The notes under the pieces were generated by a model. It was not told where the DNA came from, did no database searches, and worked only from the letters and a program-made list of their open reading frames with translations. Of a stretch of DNA of 57,094 bases, positions 28,174-39,089 are shown in pieces. A program made the translations under genes and the position numbers. Within the stretch, counting starts at the first letter, position 1. Each line of letters starts with the position of its first letter. The DNA is from Nocardiopsis sinuspersici. Lineage in GTDB: Bacteria; Actinomycetota; Actinomycetes; Streptosporangiales; Streptosporangiaceae. The stretch covers positions 1-57,094 of the forward strand of contig VWVT01000026.1 in assembly GCA_008638415.1 (NCBI GenBank), written 5' to 3'.

Positions 28174-29550
28174 TCAGCCGGACAGGTGGGCGAGCAGGTC
28201 CTGGCGGGTGAGAATCCCCACCGGCTTGCCGTCGCGCAGCACCACGAGGGCACCGGACCCGCGCAGCAGGCGGACGCAGTCGCTCACCGGGGTCCCGGTG
28301 CCGACGGTGGCCAGCGGCTCGGCCATGTGGCTCTCCACCAGGTCGTCCAGCTCGGCGCGGCCGTCGAAGAGGGCGTCGAGGAAGTTGCGCTCGGCGATGG
28401 AGCCGACCACCTCGGCCGCCATGACCGGGGGCTCCTCCTTCATCACCGGAAGCTGGGAGACGCCGTACTCGCGCATGATGGCCACCGCGGTGCCGACGGT
28501 CTCGTCCGGGTGGGTGTGCACGAAGTCGGGCATCTCCCCGCCCTTGGCGGCCAGCACCTCGCCCGCGGTGGCCTCCTCGGTCTGCGCGGACAGGAAGCCG
28601 TAGTCGGACATCCACTCGTCGTTGAAGATCTTGCCGAGGTAGCCGCGGCCGCCGTCGGGCAGCAGGACGACGATGACGTCGTCGGAACCGGCGTCCCTGG
28701 CCACCCGCAGAGCGGCCTCGACGGCCAGGCCGCAGGAGCCGCCGACCAGCAGGGCCTCCTCGCGGGCCAGGCGGCGGGTCATCAGGAAGGAGTCCTTGTC
28801 GCTGACGGCCACGATGTCGTCGCACACGGAGGTGTCGTAGGTACCGGGCCAGATGTCCTCGCCCACGCCCTCGACCAGGTAGGGGCGGCCCGAGCCGCCG
28901 GAGTAGACCGAGCCCTCGGGGTCGGCGCCGATGATCCGCACCGCCCCGTCGGAGACCTCCTTGAGGTAGCGGCCGGTGCCGCTGATGGTGCCGCCGGTGC
29001 CGATACCCGCCACGAAGTGGGTGATACGGCCCTCGGTCTGCTCCCAGATCTCGGGGCCGGTGGCGTGGTAGTGCGACTCCGGGTTGTTCGTGTTCTCGTA
29101 CTGGTTGGGCTTCCAGGCGCCGGGGATCTCGACGGCCAACCGGTCGGACACGGAGTAGTAGGACTCGGGGTGGTCGGGGGCGACGGTGGTCGGGCAGACC
29201 ACGACCTCGGCGCCGTAGGCGCGCAGGACCGAGAGCTTGTCCGAGCCGACCTTGTCGGGGCAGACGAAGACGCAGCGGTAGCCCTTCTCCTGGGCGACGA
29301 TGGCCAGGCCGATCCCGGTGTTGCCGGAGGTGGGCTCGACGATGGTGCCGCCCGGTTTGAGCTCGCCGTTCTTCTCCGCGGCCTCGACCATGCGCAGGGC
29401 GATGCGGTCCTTGACCGAACCGCCCGGGTTGAAGTACTCGACCTTGGCGAGAACGGTGGGAGCGTTCGGGCCGAGGACCTGTGTGACCTTGTTCAGACGG
29501 ACGAGAGGTGTGTCCCCGACCAGGTCGATCAGTGAGTCGTATACCCGCAC
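28174..29550 (-). CDS. Cystathionine beta-synthase
   Basis: A 458-residue PLP enzyme that condenses serine and homocysteine to cystathionine. Lys47 in NPGGSVKDRIALR binds PLP, and TSGNTGIGLA binds the cofactor phosphate. The C-terminus holds a CBS-domain pair (about 335-458), and the vertebrate haem-binding N-terminal extension is absent. GTG 29550 has GAGGGAGC upstream. With the nearby gamma-synthase/lyase it forms a reverse transsulfuration route from homocysteine to cysteine. Confidence 0.9.
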   Translation of the reverse strand: MRVYDSLIDLVGDTPLVRLNKVTQVLGPNAPTVLAKVEYFNPGGSVKDRIALRMVEAAEKNGELKPGGTIVEPTSGNTGIGLAIVAQEKGYRCVFVCPDKVGSDKLSVLRAYGAEVVVCPTTVAPDHPESYYSVSDRLAVEIPGAWKPNQYENTNNPESHYHATGPEIWEQTEGRITHFVAGIGTGGTISGTGRYLKEVSDGAVRIIGADPEGSVYSGGSGRPYLVEGVGEDIWPGTYDTSVCDDIVAVSDKDSFLMTRRLAREEALLVGGSCGLAVEAALRVARDAGSDDVIVVLLPDGGRGYLGKIFNDEWMSDYGFLSAQTEEATAGEVLAAKGGEMPDFVHTHPDETVGTAVAIMREYGVSQLPVMKEEPPVMAAEVVGSIAERNFLDALFDGRAELDDLVESHMAEPLATVGTGTPVSDCVRLLRGSGALVVLRDGKPVGILTRQDLLAHLSG

Positions 29551-29905
29551 TTGTGCTCCCTCAGCATCATGGCGACCGGGTTTCGGCCCGCCGTTTCCTC
29601 GCCCCGGTGACGAGTCCGGGGCCTGGGCCGGTCCGGCCCGTCTCAATCCGACTCTAATGGTCTCCACCAGCGGGTTCGGCGCCCCCGGAGAAGCGGTGGA
29701 CCGATCCCCTCGGGTGGAGTCCGGAGAGGGCGCGCGACCCGCTCGGCGGTGTCCACCCTCCCACTGTCCCGAAGGCACGGGATCCCTCACTCCGGGGCGC
29801 GGAATGTGTGCCGCGCGGGTACGTGATTCCGGGGCCGCCCACCGGTAGCCTCACTCGTATCCGGCCCGCTCCAGGGGACGCGGGTCCGAGCCTCGGAGGT
29901 GTCCG
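29551..29905. other. Divergent intergenic region, 355 bp
   Basis: This region lies between the cystathionine beta-synthase gene and the SGNH hydrolase gene. It holds a small TCCCG/CGGGA stem near 29769-29786 and no recognisable gene or RNA element. Confidence 0.3.
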
Positions 29906-30949
29906 GTGCTGCGAGCCGCACGCGCACGGCGCATCGCCGCCGCCACCGCGTTCGGCGGCGGCGGACTCACACTCGTGGGCGGCGGCACCGTCGCGCTCCT
30001 CTACCTCCAGGCCCGTATGGCCCGCCGCGCGGTCGGCTCCCCACCGTGGGACCGGCCCGTGGTCGACGGCGTCTACGGCGACGGCGGGGGCCCGCCGATC
30101 CGCATGCTGATGATGGGCGACTCCACCGCCGCCGGCTTCGCGGTCGAGCTCGCCACCGAGACCCCGGGCGTCCTCCTGGCGACGGGGCTGGCCGCCGCCG
30201 CGGAGAGACCCGTCCGCCTGCTCTGCACCGCCTCCCCCGGCGCCACCTCCGCCCACCTGGCCGCCCAGGTCGAGCGCGCACGCGCGCTGGAGGAGGGCCA
30301 CCGCCACGACCTGGCGGTCGTCTTCATCGGCGCCAACGACGTCATCCGCCGCGTGCGCCCGGGCGACGCCGTCGCCCAACTGCGCGAGACCGTGCGCGGC
30401 CTGGTCGGCCACGGCACGGCCGTGGTCGTGGCCACCTGCCCCGACCTGGGCACCGTCCGCCCCCTCGGCTGGCCGCTGCGCTCGATGGCCCGCCGCGCCT
30501 CCCGCCAGCTCGCCGCCGCCCAGACCATCGCGGTGACCGAGGTCGGCGGGCGCACGGTCTCGATGAGCGACCTACTGTCGGACGATTTCCGGTCAGACCC
30601 AGTTTCCATGTTTGGGCCTGACCGATTTCATCCGTCAGCCCTCGGGTACTCGCAGGCCGCCTTCGCCGTGCTGCCCTCGGCCTGCGCCGCCCTGGGCCTG
30701 CTCCCCGAGCTGGACGAGGCCGAGCGCACCAGCGGGATCCTGCCGGTGGACCGCGCGGCCGTGGTCGCCGCCGAGACCCCCGGTACGGAGGTCTCCCGTG
30801 CGGGCGCGCACGTCAGCGGGCACACTCGTGGCAGGCGCGGACGCTGGGCCGCGCTCGTCCGGGGCCCGTTCCGCGCCCGGGGAGGCCAGGAGGGCCTGGA
30901 GGGGACCGGCGCGCCCGGGACCGCCGACCGTTCCGGAGAGAGCGGATGA
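29906..30949 (+). CDS. SGNH/GDSL-family hydrolase with N-terminal membrane anchor
   Basis: A 347-residue protein. The N-terminal hydrophobic helix (about 12-35) may anchor or export it. GDSTAAG at 71-77 gives the nucleophile Ser73; GANDV carries the conserved Asn; DRFHPSALGY provides the catalytic Asp and His. The C-terminal 70 residues are charged and low complexity. Likely an esterase or lipase acting at the envelope. GTG 29906 has GGAGG seven bases upstream. Confidence 0.85.
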   Translation: MLRAARARRIAAATAFGGGGLTLVGGGTVALLYLQARMARRAVGSPPWDRPVVDGVYGDGGGPPIRMLMMGDSTAAGFAVELATETPGVLLATGLAAAAERPVRLLCTASPGATSAHLAAQVERARALEEGHRHDLAVVFIGANDVIRRVRPGDAVAQLRETVRGLVGHGTAVVVATCPDLGTVRPLGWPLRSMARRASRQLAAAQTIAVTEVGGRTVSMSDLLSDDFRSDPVSMFGPDRFHPSALGYSQAAFAVLPSACAALGLLPELDEAERTSGILPVDRAAVVAAETPGTEVSRAGAHVSGHTRGRRGRWAALVRGPFRARGGQEGLEGTGAPGTADRSGESG

Positions 30950-30988
30950 ACGGCGCCCCCGAGTGGCGCGCGGGGACACCGGACGGGT

Positions 30989-31002
30989 TTACTGGTCGGT
31001 AA
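30989..31002. promoter_or_regulatory. Palindromic operator TTACTGGTCGGTAA
   Basis: A near-perfect 14-bp palindrome 85 bp upstream of the thiolase start. It matches the site at the acyltransferase gene except for one base. TetR-family regulators of fatty-acid and acyl-CoA genes in actinobacteria often use sites of this shape. Confidence 0.5.
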
Positions 31003-31086
31003 CAAGCGATGCTGGACGCCGGCGGCGCGCCGACCACCGCACGGTCCAGCTCCACACGCAGCACCTCAACCGTTAGGGACGCAGTC

Positions 31087-32307
31087 ATGCCCGAAGCAGT
31101 CATCGTCGCAACCGCCCGCTCCCCGATCGGCCGTGCCTTCAAGGGCTCGCTCAAGGACATCCGGCCGGACGACCTGACCACCCAGATCGTCCGCGCGGCG
31201 CTGGACAAGGTCCCCGCGCTGGACCCCAGGAAGATCGACGACCTGATGCTCGGCTGCGGCCTGCCCGGCGGCGAGCAGGGCTTCAACATGGCCCGCATCG
31301 TGGCCGTGCAGCTGGGCCTGGACACCGTCCCCGGCACCACGGTCACCCGCTACTGCTCCTCCTCCCTCCAGACCACCCGGATGGCCTACCACGCCATCAA
31401 GGCGGGCGAGGGCGACGTGTTCGTCTCCGCCGGAGTGGAGACCGTCAGCCGGTTCGTCAACGGCAGCAGCGACGACGGCAAGAACGAGAACCCGATCTTC
31501 GACGAGGCCAAGAACCGCACCGCCAAGCGCGCCGAGGGCGGCGCCGGGACCTGGACCGACCCGCGCGAGGACGGCAGCCTCCCCGACGCCTACATCGCGA
31601 TGGGCCAGACCGCCGAGAACGTCGCCCAGATCACCGGCCTCTCGCGCGAGCGCCAGGACGAGTTCGCGGTGCGCTCGCAGAACCTGGCCGAGAAGTCCCT
31701 CGACAACGGTTTCTGGGAGCGGGAGATCACCCCGGTGACCCTGCCCGACGGCACCGTGGTCAGCACCGACGACGGCATCCGCCGCGGCACCACCTACGAG
31801 AAGGTCTCCGGGCTCAAGCCGGTGTTCCGCCCCGACGGCACCGTCACCGCGGGCAACGCCTGCCCGCTCAACGACGGCGCCGCGGCCCTGGTCATCATGA
31901 GCGACACCAAGGCCGCCCAGCTGGGCATCACCCCGCTGGCCCGCATCGTGTCCACCGGCGTGACCGGCCTGAGCCCGGAGATCATGGGCCTGGGCCCGGT
32001 CGGGGCGTCCAAGCAGGCGCTGGCCCGCGCCAACATGGCCATCGGCGACATCGACCTGGTCGAGATCAACGAGGCCTTCGCCGCGCAGGTGCTGCCCTCC
32101 GCCGACCAGCTCGGCATCGACGTCGACAGCCAGCTCAACGTCAACGGCGGCGCCATCGCGCTCGGCCACCCCTTCGGCAGCACCGGCGCCCGCATCACCG
32201 GCACGCTGCTCAACGGCCTGCAGACCCACGACAAGACGTTCGGCCTGGAGACCATGTGCGTCGGCGGCGGCCAGGGCATGGCGGCCGTCTTCGAGCGCCT
32301 GAGCTAG
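31087..32307 (+). CDS. Acetyl-CoA C-acetyltransferase (thiolase)
   Basis: A 406-residue thiolase. The acyl-accepting Cys90 lies in TVTRYCSSSLQT, and the catalytic His in GHPFGSTGAR and second Cys in MCVGGGQGMA are present. It joins or cleaves acetoacetyl-CoA; sequence does not separate biosynthetic from degradative roles. The ATG at 31087 has AGGGAC upstream. The TTAC-type palindrome in the leader suggests fatty-acid-linked regulation. Confidence 0.9.
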   Translation: MPEAVIVATARSPIGRAFKGSLKDIRPDDLTTQIVRAALDKVPALDPRKIDDLMLGCGLPGGEQGFNMARIVAVQLGLDTVPGTTVTRYCSSSLQTTRMAYHAIKAGEGDVFVSAGVETVSRFVNGSSDDGKNENPIFDEAKNRTAKRAEGGAGTWTDPREDGSLPDAYIAMGQTAENVAQITGLSRERQDEFAVRSQNLAEKSLDNGFWEREITPVTLPDGTVVSTDDGIRRGTTYEKVSGLKPVFRPDGTVTAGNACPLNDGAAALVIMSDTKAAQLGITPLARIVSTGVTGLSPEIMGLGPVGASKQALARANMAIGDIDLVEINEAFAAQVLPSADQLGIDVDSQLNVNGGAIALGHPFGSTGARITGTLLNGLQTHDKTFGLETMCVGGGQGMAAVFERLS

Positions 32308-32331
32308 TGGGACGGTGACGAACACCTGAGC

Positions 32332-32362
32332 CGGCCCCGCCCCCGTCCTCGGGGCGCGGGGC
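32332..32362 (+). terminator. Terminator after the thiolase gene
   Basis: GGCCCCGC and GCGGGGCC (8 bp) flank an inner CCCC/GGGG, about 25 bp after the stop codon. The remaining gap up to 32673 shows no gene, but is more AT-rich than its surroundings. Confidence 0.7.
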
Positions 32363-32673
32363 CGTGGTCGCGGAGGAGGACCCGGAGGTGTTCCGGGTCC
32401 TTCGCCGTGTTCGGGCGCCTTCGCCGTGATCGACGCCCGTGGCCTGGTGCGTGTGCTTCGAACGCTTTGTCCCCTGGCCGCCCGGGGATATCAGCACTGT
32501 CGGAACACGTGCGGCCCTCCCTCCGCCGCATCCGTGTTCGGCTACGTAGCACCTCCGGGCAAACGTTCCCGCACCGGCAAGGTAAAAGCTGGTGACCGGG
32601 GCTTGTCCAAAACGTGATCCTGATGCAGGGTCGCAGATAAGTGCCACACGCCAACGCGCTGCCGGAGGTGCCT

Positions 32674-32925
32674 ATGTCGGTAACCCACTCGCCGGAGATC
32701 CACGCCAAGCTCATCGAACGCATCCCGGTCGTCACCGGCCGAGGACTCCACGAGTGGTTCGACGCCCTCGACAAAGGACCGGGCCTGGTCCGCTGCCAGG
32801 ACCGGTCGAACTGGCTCGCCGACGAATACGACCTGCCCCAGTGGTACGCACAGGCCCTCGTGACGGAGTACGACCGCCGCCGCAGGAACCGCTCCATTCC
32901 CGCTCCCCGCCCCGGGAGGGTCTGA
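32674..32925 (+). CDS. DUF4287-family protein
   Basis: An 83-residue protein with MSVTHSPEIHAKLIERIPVV at the start, then WFDALDKGPG and WLADEYDLPQWYAQALVTEYDR, the pattern of DUF4287. Some members are DNA-binding-like or stress-related, but function is unknown. The ATG at 32674 has GGAGG upstream. It is followed by a bidirectional terminator. Confidence 0.7.
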   Translation: MSVTHSPEIHAKLIERIPVVTGRGLHEWFDALDKGPGLVRCQDRSNWLADEYDLPQWYAQALVTEYDRRRRNRSIPAPRPGRV

Positions 32926-32962
32926 CCCGCCGCCGGCCACGGCCGGACACGAGGCATGACGA

Positions 32963-33000
32963 AGGGGCCGCCCCCGGAGAAGATCCGGTCGGCGGCCCCT
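32963..33000. terminator. Bidirectional terminator between convergent genes
   Basis: AGGGGCCGCC (32963-32972) pairs perfectly with GGCGGCCCCT (32991-33000), between the DUF4287 gene and the Bax inhibitor-1 gene. Confidence 0.75.
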
Positions 33001-33014
33001 CTCGTACGGGCCGG

Positions 33015-33935
33015 CTATTCGGAGAACATCGTCTTGATGATCCAGAGCAGGCGCAGGATCTCGATGTAGAGCCAGACCAGGGAGACCGTCAGGCCGAAGG
33101 CGAACTGCCAGGCGAACCTGTTCGGCACACCGGCCCTGAGGCCCTCCTCGATGCCGCGGAACTCCAGGGCCAGGGTCAGGGCGGCCAGGACGACGAACAC
33201 GATGCCCACGAGCAGGCCCAGCGGGCTGGGCTCGCGGATGCCGAGGCCGCCCGCGACGAAGAAGCTCAGGACGAAGTTGACCAGCATCAGGGCGGCGGCG
33301 CCGAGCACCGCGTACGTGACGGCCTTGACGAAGCCGTCGGTCACCTTGATGATGCGGAACTTGTACAGGGCGAGCATCACGCTGAACACCACGACGGTGG
33401 CGATCACCGCCTGGGTGACGAGCGCGCCGCCCGCGGCGGCGTCACCCGTGCTGGCCTCCAGCATGAGGCCGAAGAACGCGGACAGTCCGCCGACGACCAG
33501 GCCCTCCAGGGCCGCGTAGGAAAGGACGGCCGCGGGGTTGGTGATCTGCTTGAAGGCGATCACCAGACCCAGGACCAGGCCGCCGATGACGCCCACGACG
33601 GTGAGCAGCAGGGCGAGGCCCGGGGCCACACCGAACAGGAAGTAGTTGGCGACGCCGAGGAGCGCGACGACACCGAGCGTCATCCCGGTGCGCACGACCA
33701 CGTCGTCGATGGTCATCGGCTGGCTGTCGGCGCTGCGCACCGGGCCGCCGGGGTAGCCCTGCTGGGGGTAGGACTGGCCGTAGCCCTGCTGCGGGTACGG
33801 CTGTCCGTAACCCGGCTGGCCATAGCCCTGCTGCTGACCGTAGCCCGGCTGGCCGTAACCCTGCTGGGGATACCCAGCCGGTCCGGCCTGCTGGAGCGCC
33901 CGCTTAAGAGCGGGGTTGGAACTCCGCATCCGCAT
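33015..33935 (-). CDS. Bax inhibitor-1/YccA family membrane protein
   Basis: A 306-residue protein. The first 65 residues carry imperfect Gly-Tyr-Gln/Pro repeats (GYGQPGYGQ), and the remainder has seven hydrophobic segments, as in the BI-1/YccA family. The C-terminus is WIIKTMFSE. The family forms pH-sensitive calcium channels or modulates proteases; function here is unknown. The start is ATG 33935; an in-frame ATG two codons on (33929) is an alternative, giving MRSSNPALKR. Confidence 0.9.
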   Translation of the reverse strand: MRMRSSNPALKRALQQAGPAGYPQQGYGQPGYGQQQGYGQPGYGQPYPQQGYGQSYPQQGYPGGPVRSADSQPMTIDDVVVRTGMTLGVVALLGVANYFLFGVAPGLALLLTVVGVIGGLVLGLVIAFKQITNPAAVLSYAALEGLVVGGLSAFFGLMLEASTGDAAAGGALVTQAVIATVVVFSVMLALYKFRIIKVTDGFVKAVTYAVLGAAALMLVNFVLSFFVAGGLGIREPSPLGLLVGIVFVVLAALTLALEFRGIEEGLRAGVPNRFAWQFAFGLTVSLVWLYIEILRLLWIIKTMFSE

Positions 33936-34046
33936 GTCTCGTCAAGGCCCTTTCCACGCGTGGTTCACTGCCCACAAAGTAACGTACGGGCTTCGTACCG
34001 AGTTCCACCGGCATGGTCACCGTTGGGCAACGGGCTCCCGGGGCCC

Positions 34047-34228
34047 GGGGCCTGTTCGGTGGACCCGGTCCTGCGCCGCTGGGGGCGGCGCGGGCGCCGA
34101 CGGGGTCGCCGGAGGTTCCGCGGTTGCGCCCGTGGGATGGGAACGGGCGCACCGTGGGGGCCGGGCGTCCCCGTGTCCTCGGCGTCCGAGCACGAGGCGA
34201 AGCGAGCGGGGCCCCAGGGAAACGCGGC
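34047..34228 (+). repeat. Dispersed hairpin element, copy 3
   Basis: A full-length copy in plus orientation whose 3' end abuts the proline dehydrogenase stop codon. The stem GTTGCGCCCG (34123-34132) with CGGGCGCACC (34144-34153) has one mismatch and an 11-nt loop. GGCGTCCG and GGCGAAGCGAGCGGGGCC form the 3' module. The 5' part shares CTGTTCGGTGGACCCGGTCC with copy 1. Confidence 0.75.
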
Positions 34229-35155
34229 CTAGTTGCGCGTGACCAGCGAGCGGGCGAAGAACAGCATGTTCGCCGGACGCTCGGCCAGGCGGCGCATGTA
34301 GTACCCGTACCACTCGGTGCCGTAGGGGACGTAGACGCGCACGCGCTTCCCCTCGGCCGCGAGGCGGACCTGCTCGGCGTCACGGATGCCGTAGAGCATC
34401 TGGTACTCGTAGTCGTCCGCGCCACGGCCGTTGGCCGCGGCCAGCTCGCCGGCGATGGCGACCATGCGCGGGTCGTGCGAGGCCACCATCGGGTAGCCCT
34501 CACCCTCCATGAGCACGCGCAGCGCGCGCACGTACGCCTTGTCCACCTCGGCCTTGTCGCGGAAGGCCACCGAGTCGGGCTCGTCGTAGGCGCCCTTGCA
34601 CAGGCGCACGCGCGAACCGGCGCCGCTCAGGTCGCGGCAGTCCGCCTCGGTCCGGCGCAGGTAGGCCTGGAGCACCGCACCCACGAACGGGAAGTCCTGG
34701 CGCAGCTCGCGCAGGATGCCCAGCGTGGAGTCGGTGGTGGTGTGGTCCTCCATGTCCAGGGTCACCGTGGTGCCGACCGCCTGGGCGGCCTCGGCGATCT
34801 GGCGGGCGTTCTCCAGCGCGATCTTCTCGCCGTCCTGGTCCAGGAACTGGCCCACGGCCGAGAGCTTGACCGACACCTCGGCGCGGTCGCCCAGGCCGGC
34901 CTCGCCCAGCGCGGCCAGCAGGTCCTGGTAGGCGGTCACCGTGGCCGCGGCCTGGACCGTGTCGGTGGTGTCCTCACCCAGGAAGTCCAGGGTGACGTGG
35001 CGGTCCCGGGACAGCTCCCCGACCGCGGGGAGCGCCTCCTCCAGGGTGGCGCCCGCGACGAACCGTTTGACCATGGCCCGGGTGACGGGAGTGCGCTCGA
35101 CGATCTCGCGGCAGGTCGCGGACCTGGCGGCGAGCAGCAGGGGCTTACGAAGCAT
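34229..35155 (-). CDS. Proline dehydrogenase
   Basis: A 308-residue monofunctional FAD-linked proline dehydrogenase that oxidises proline to pyrroline-5-carboxylate. Features include VSVKLSAVGQF, TLDMEDHT, LCKGAYDEPD and YEYQMLYGIRD. The start at ATG 35155 is set by GAGGT five bases upstream; longer readings are not conserved. The P5C dehydrogenase gene is 316 bp upstream on the same strand. Confidence 0.9.
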   Translation of the reverse strand: MLRKPLLLAARSATCREIVERTPVTRAMVKRFVAGATLEEALPAVGELSRDRHVTLDFLGEDTTDTVQAAATVTAYQDLLAALGEAGLGDRAEVSVKLSAVGQFLDQDGEKIALENARQIAEAAQAVGTTVTLDMEDHTTTDSTLGILRELRQDFPFVGAVLQAYLRRTEADCRDLSGAGSRVRLCKGAYDEPDSVAFRDKAEVDKAYVRALRVLMEGEGYPMVASHDPRMVAIAGELAAANGRGADDYEYQMLYGIRDAEQVRLAAEGKRVRVYVPYGTEWYGYYMRRLAERPANMLFFARSLVTRN

Positions 35156-35203
35156 GGTGACCTCGACGAAGACGTGCGCGAGCCGGTCGGCTGGCGCGGG
35201 CGG

Positions 35204-35232
35204 GGCGCGGCCGGGGGTGTCCCGGCCGCGCC
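35204..35232 (-). terminator. Strong hairpin upstream of proline dehydrogenase
   Basis: GGCGCGGCCGGG (35204-35215) pairs perfectly over 12 bp with CCCGGCCGCGCC (35221-35232), loop of 5 nt, 49 bp upstream of the dehydrogenase ATG. It may be an attenuator or a terminator for read-through from pruA. Confidence 0.55.
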
Positions 35233-35243
35233 GGTGGATTCGG

Positions 35244-35289
35244 GCGGGTTCCGGACCCCCCTCAGGACGGAAGGGGGCCCGGAACCCGC
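35244..35289 (-). terminator. Strong terminator between pruA and proline dehydrogenase
   Basis: GCGGGTTCCGG (35244-35254) pairs perfectly with CCGGAACCCGC (35279-35289), with an inner CCCCC/GGGGG stem. Together with the neighbouring hairpin it suggests the two proline genes are transcribed separately or attenuated. Confidence 0.6.
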
Positions 35290-35334
35290 TGTCAGCCCTG
35301 GTGGGCGAACGCCTGTTCCGGCCTTGGGTCGTTC

Positions 35335-35470
35335 GGGCGTCCGCGGGGTCCTGGAGGTGCCGGACGTGCGATCGCGAGGAACGAGCCATCGCACGGGAGA
35401 CACCGAAGGTTCCCGCTCTTTGGGCGCCCGGACACGGGGCGAAGCCAAGCGGAGCCCCCGAGGGGCGCTG
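35335..35470 (+). repeat. Dispersed hairpin element, copy 4
   Basis: The plus-orientation copy ends against the pruA stop codon. GGAGG is followed 8 nt later by the stem GTGCGAT (35366-35372)/ATCGCAC (35388-35394) with a 15-nt loop containing CGAGGAACGAG. Box 2 CCGAAGGTTCCCG and the module GGCGCCCG with GGCGAAGCCAAGCGGAGCC follow. Confidence 0.75.
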
Positions 35471-37096
<1,626 letters not shown>

Positions 37097-37209
37097 GGGC
37101 ACCTCCCCAATGAAGTATGTCCCTGAAACAAGCAGGGTCTGGCTGATTCAACGCTCTCAGAACAGGGGCGTGCGAACCTTGTGGGGCAGGCCACTCTTGG
37201 CCCGCCTTG

Positions 37210-37227
37210 TTTGTTCACTAGGACAAA
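37210..37227. promoter_or_regulatory. Inverted repeat in the pruA-pucR intergenic region
   Basis: TTTGT (37210-37214) and ACAAA (37223-37227) form a 5-8-5 inverted repeat, 12 bp upstream of the regulator start and 114 bp upstream of pruA. It may bind the PucR-type regulator. A GGCCA/TGGCC repeat lies near 37189-37202. Confidence 0.4.
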
Positions 37228-37238
37228 ATGGGACACAT

Positions 37239-39089
37239 ATGAGTAATGAAGCCCCGCCCAACGTCCCGTTTCCCATCCCCGACGACAGTTCCCACGGCCT
37301 CGGGCCCGGGACGGGCGTTCCTCCTGCTCAGAGCGGATCATCCGACGAGGGGGCGACGGGCATCCCCCTGCGCAGGCTGCTGCTGGCGCTCGGAGACCCC
37401 GTCCTGGACGTGGCCGCGGCCCCGGGCGGGATCGATGTCCAGGTGGACAACGTCGTCATCCTCGACCCCGAGGACCGCGCGGAGGTGCGCGAGGGGGACC
37501 TGGTGCTGCTGATCGGGGCGCGGGGGGCCTCGGCGCGGCGGCTGCTGCGGACGCTGGCCGAGCAGGGCGCCACGGCGGTCGCGGTCAAGGCCAGCGGACA
37601 CGCGCCCCAGGAGGAGGTGCTGCCGCCGCCCTCCGGGACGAGGCCGGGCCGGTCCCGGCCCGGCGCCACCGACGAGTCGAGGGCGCTGCGCGCCGAGGCG
37701 CAGGAGTCGGGGATCGCGCTGCTCTCGGTCCGGCCCGAGGTGCGCTGGGACCAGTTGCAGTCGGTGTGCCAGTCCATCGTGGACGACGCCCGGCTGACGG
37801 CCGCCGAGGACCTGAGCGAGTCCAGCGGCGACCTGTTCTCCATGGCGCAGACGATCGCCCAGCTCACCGGGGGCCTGGTGAGTATCGAGGACGCCGCGAG
37901 CCGGGTGCTGGCCTACTCCAGCGGCGCGGAGGTGGACGAGCTGCGGCGGCTGTCGGTGCTGGGGCGGCGCGGCCCGGAGTCGTACCTGGCGCTGCTGCGC
38001 GAGTGGGGGGTGTTCGCCAAGCTGCGCGCCGGTGAGGAGGTGGTGCGCGTGGACGAGCACCCCGAGCTGGGCATCCGGCGCCGGCTGGCCGTGGGTATCC
38101 ACGCCGGGCGCCAGCCGCTGGGCGCGATCTGGGTGCAGGAGGGGTCGCGGCCGCTGGCCGAGCACGCCGAGGAGGCCCTGCTGGGCGCGGCGCGCACCAC
38201 CGCCCTGCAGATGATCCGGCAGCGCACCCAGGCCAGCGCGGGGCTGCGGCTGCGCGAGGACCTGCTGTCGAGCCTGCTGGAGGGCCGCATCGACGCCGGC
38301 GCCCTGGCCGACACGGTGGAGGTGCACGCCGACCGGGGCGCCCTGGTGGCGGCGTTCGCGATGGCCGAGGCCGCGGAGGGGGCGGGCGAGGAGCGGACCG
38401 GGCGCCCCGACCGGCCCGAGCGCGAGCTGCGCCGGCGCCAGATGGTCGACCTGGTGTCGGTGCACACGGCGGCCTACCGGCGCAGCGCCCTGGTGACCGA
38501 GCTGCGCGGGCGGGTGTACGTGCTGCTGCCGGACCTGGCGCGCGGCCGCGAGGGGTGGCGCGGGGTGGAGCAGTCGGTGCTGGCGCTGACCCGCAAGACG
38601 GTGTCGGCCGCGCGCGCGTCCCTGGGCCTGGAGGTCCAGGCGGCGGTGGGGTCGCTGGTGGAGCGGCTGGGCGACGTGCCGGACTCACGGGCGGAGGCGG
38701 ACCGGGTGCTGGACGCGATGGGCCGCGACCTGCACCGGGGCGTGGACTGGGAGGTGGCGACCATCTCCGACGTGCGCTCGCGGGTGCTGGTCAGCGAGAC
38801 CCTGGCGCGGCTGCGGGAGGACCCCTCCCTGCGTGATCCGAGGGTGAGCCGGCTCGTCGAGCACGACCGCGCGGGCGGCGCCGACCTGGTGCACTCGCTG
38901 CTGGCCTACCTGGAGGCCTTCGGTGACGCGCGTTCGGCGGCCGAGCGGCTGCACATCCACCCGAACACGCTGCGGTACCGGGTGCGCAGGGCGGCGGCGG
39001 TGAGCGGGATCGACCTGGGCGACCCGGGCGAGCGCCTGTTCACCCAGCTCCAGCTGCTGATGGAGCAGCAGGGCACCGGGCACCCCTAG
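37239..39089 (+). CDS. PucR-family transcriptional regulator of proline catabolism
   Basis: A 616-residue regulator. The N-terminal region has a PucR-type ligand-binding domain followed by a GGDEF-like segment (about 340-450), and the C-terminal helix-turn-helix is SAAERLHIHPNTLRYRVRRA. PucR-family activators in actinobacteria control proline genes, and this one is divergent from pruA. The ATG at 37239 lacks a strong ribosome binding site. The next feature downstream is a tandem of dispersed elements that starts at the stop codon. Confidence 0.85.
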   Translation: MSNEAPPNVPFPIPDDSSHGLGPGTGVPPAQSGSSDEGATGIPLRRLLLALGDPVLDVAAAPGGIDVQVDNVVILDPEDRAEVREGDLVLLIGARGASARRLLRTLAEQGATAVAVKASGHAPQEEVLPPPSGTRPGRSRPGATDESRALRAEAQESGIALLSVRPEVRWDQLQSVCQSIVDDARLTAAEDLSESSGDLFSMAQTIAQLTGGLVSIEDAASRVLAYSSGAEVDELRRLSVLGRRGPESYLALLREWGVFAKLRAGEEVVRVDEHPELGIRRRLAVGIHAGRQPLGAIWVQEGSRPLAEHAEEALLGAARTTALQMIRQRTQASAGLRLREDLLSSLLEGRIDAGALADTVEVHADRGALVAAFAMAEAAEGAGEERTGRPDRPERELRRRQMVDLVSVHTAAYRRSALVTELRGRVYVLLPDLARGREGWRGVEQSVLALTRKTVSAARASLGLEVQAAVGSLVERLGDVPDSRAEADRVLDAMGRDLHRGVDWEVATISDVRSRVLVSETLARLREDPSLRDPRVSRLVEHDRAGGADLVHSLLAYLEAFGDARSAAERLHIHPNTLRYRVRRAAAVSGIDLGDPGERLFTQLQLLMEQQGTGHP

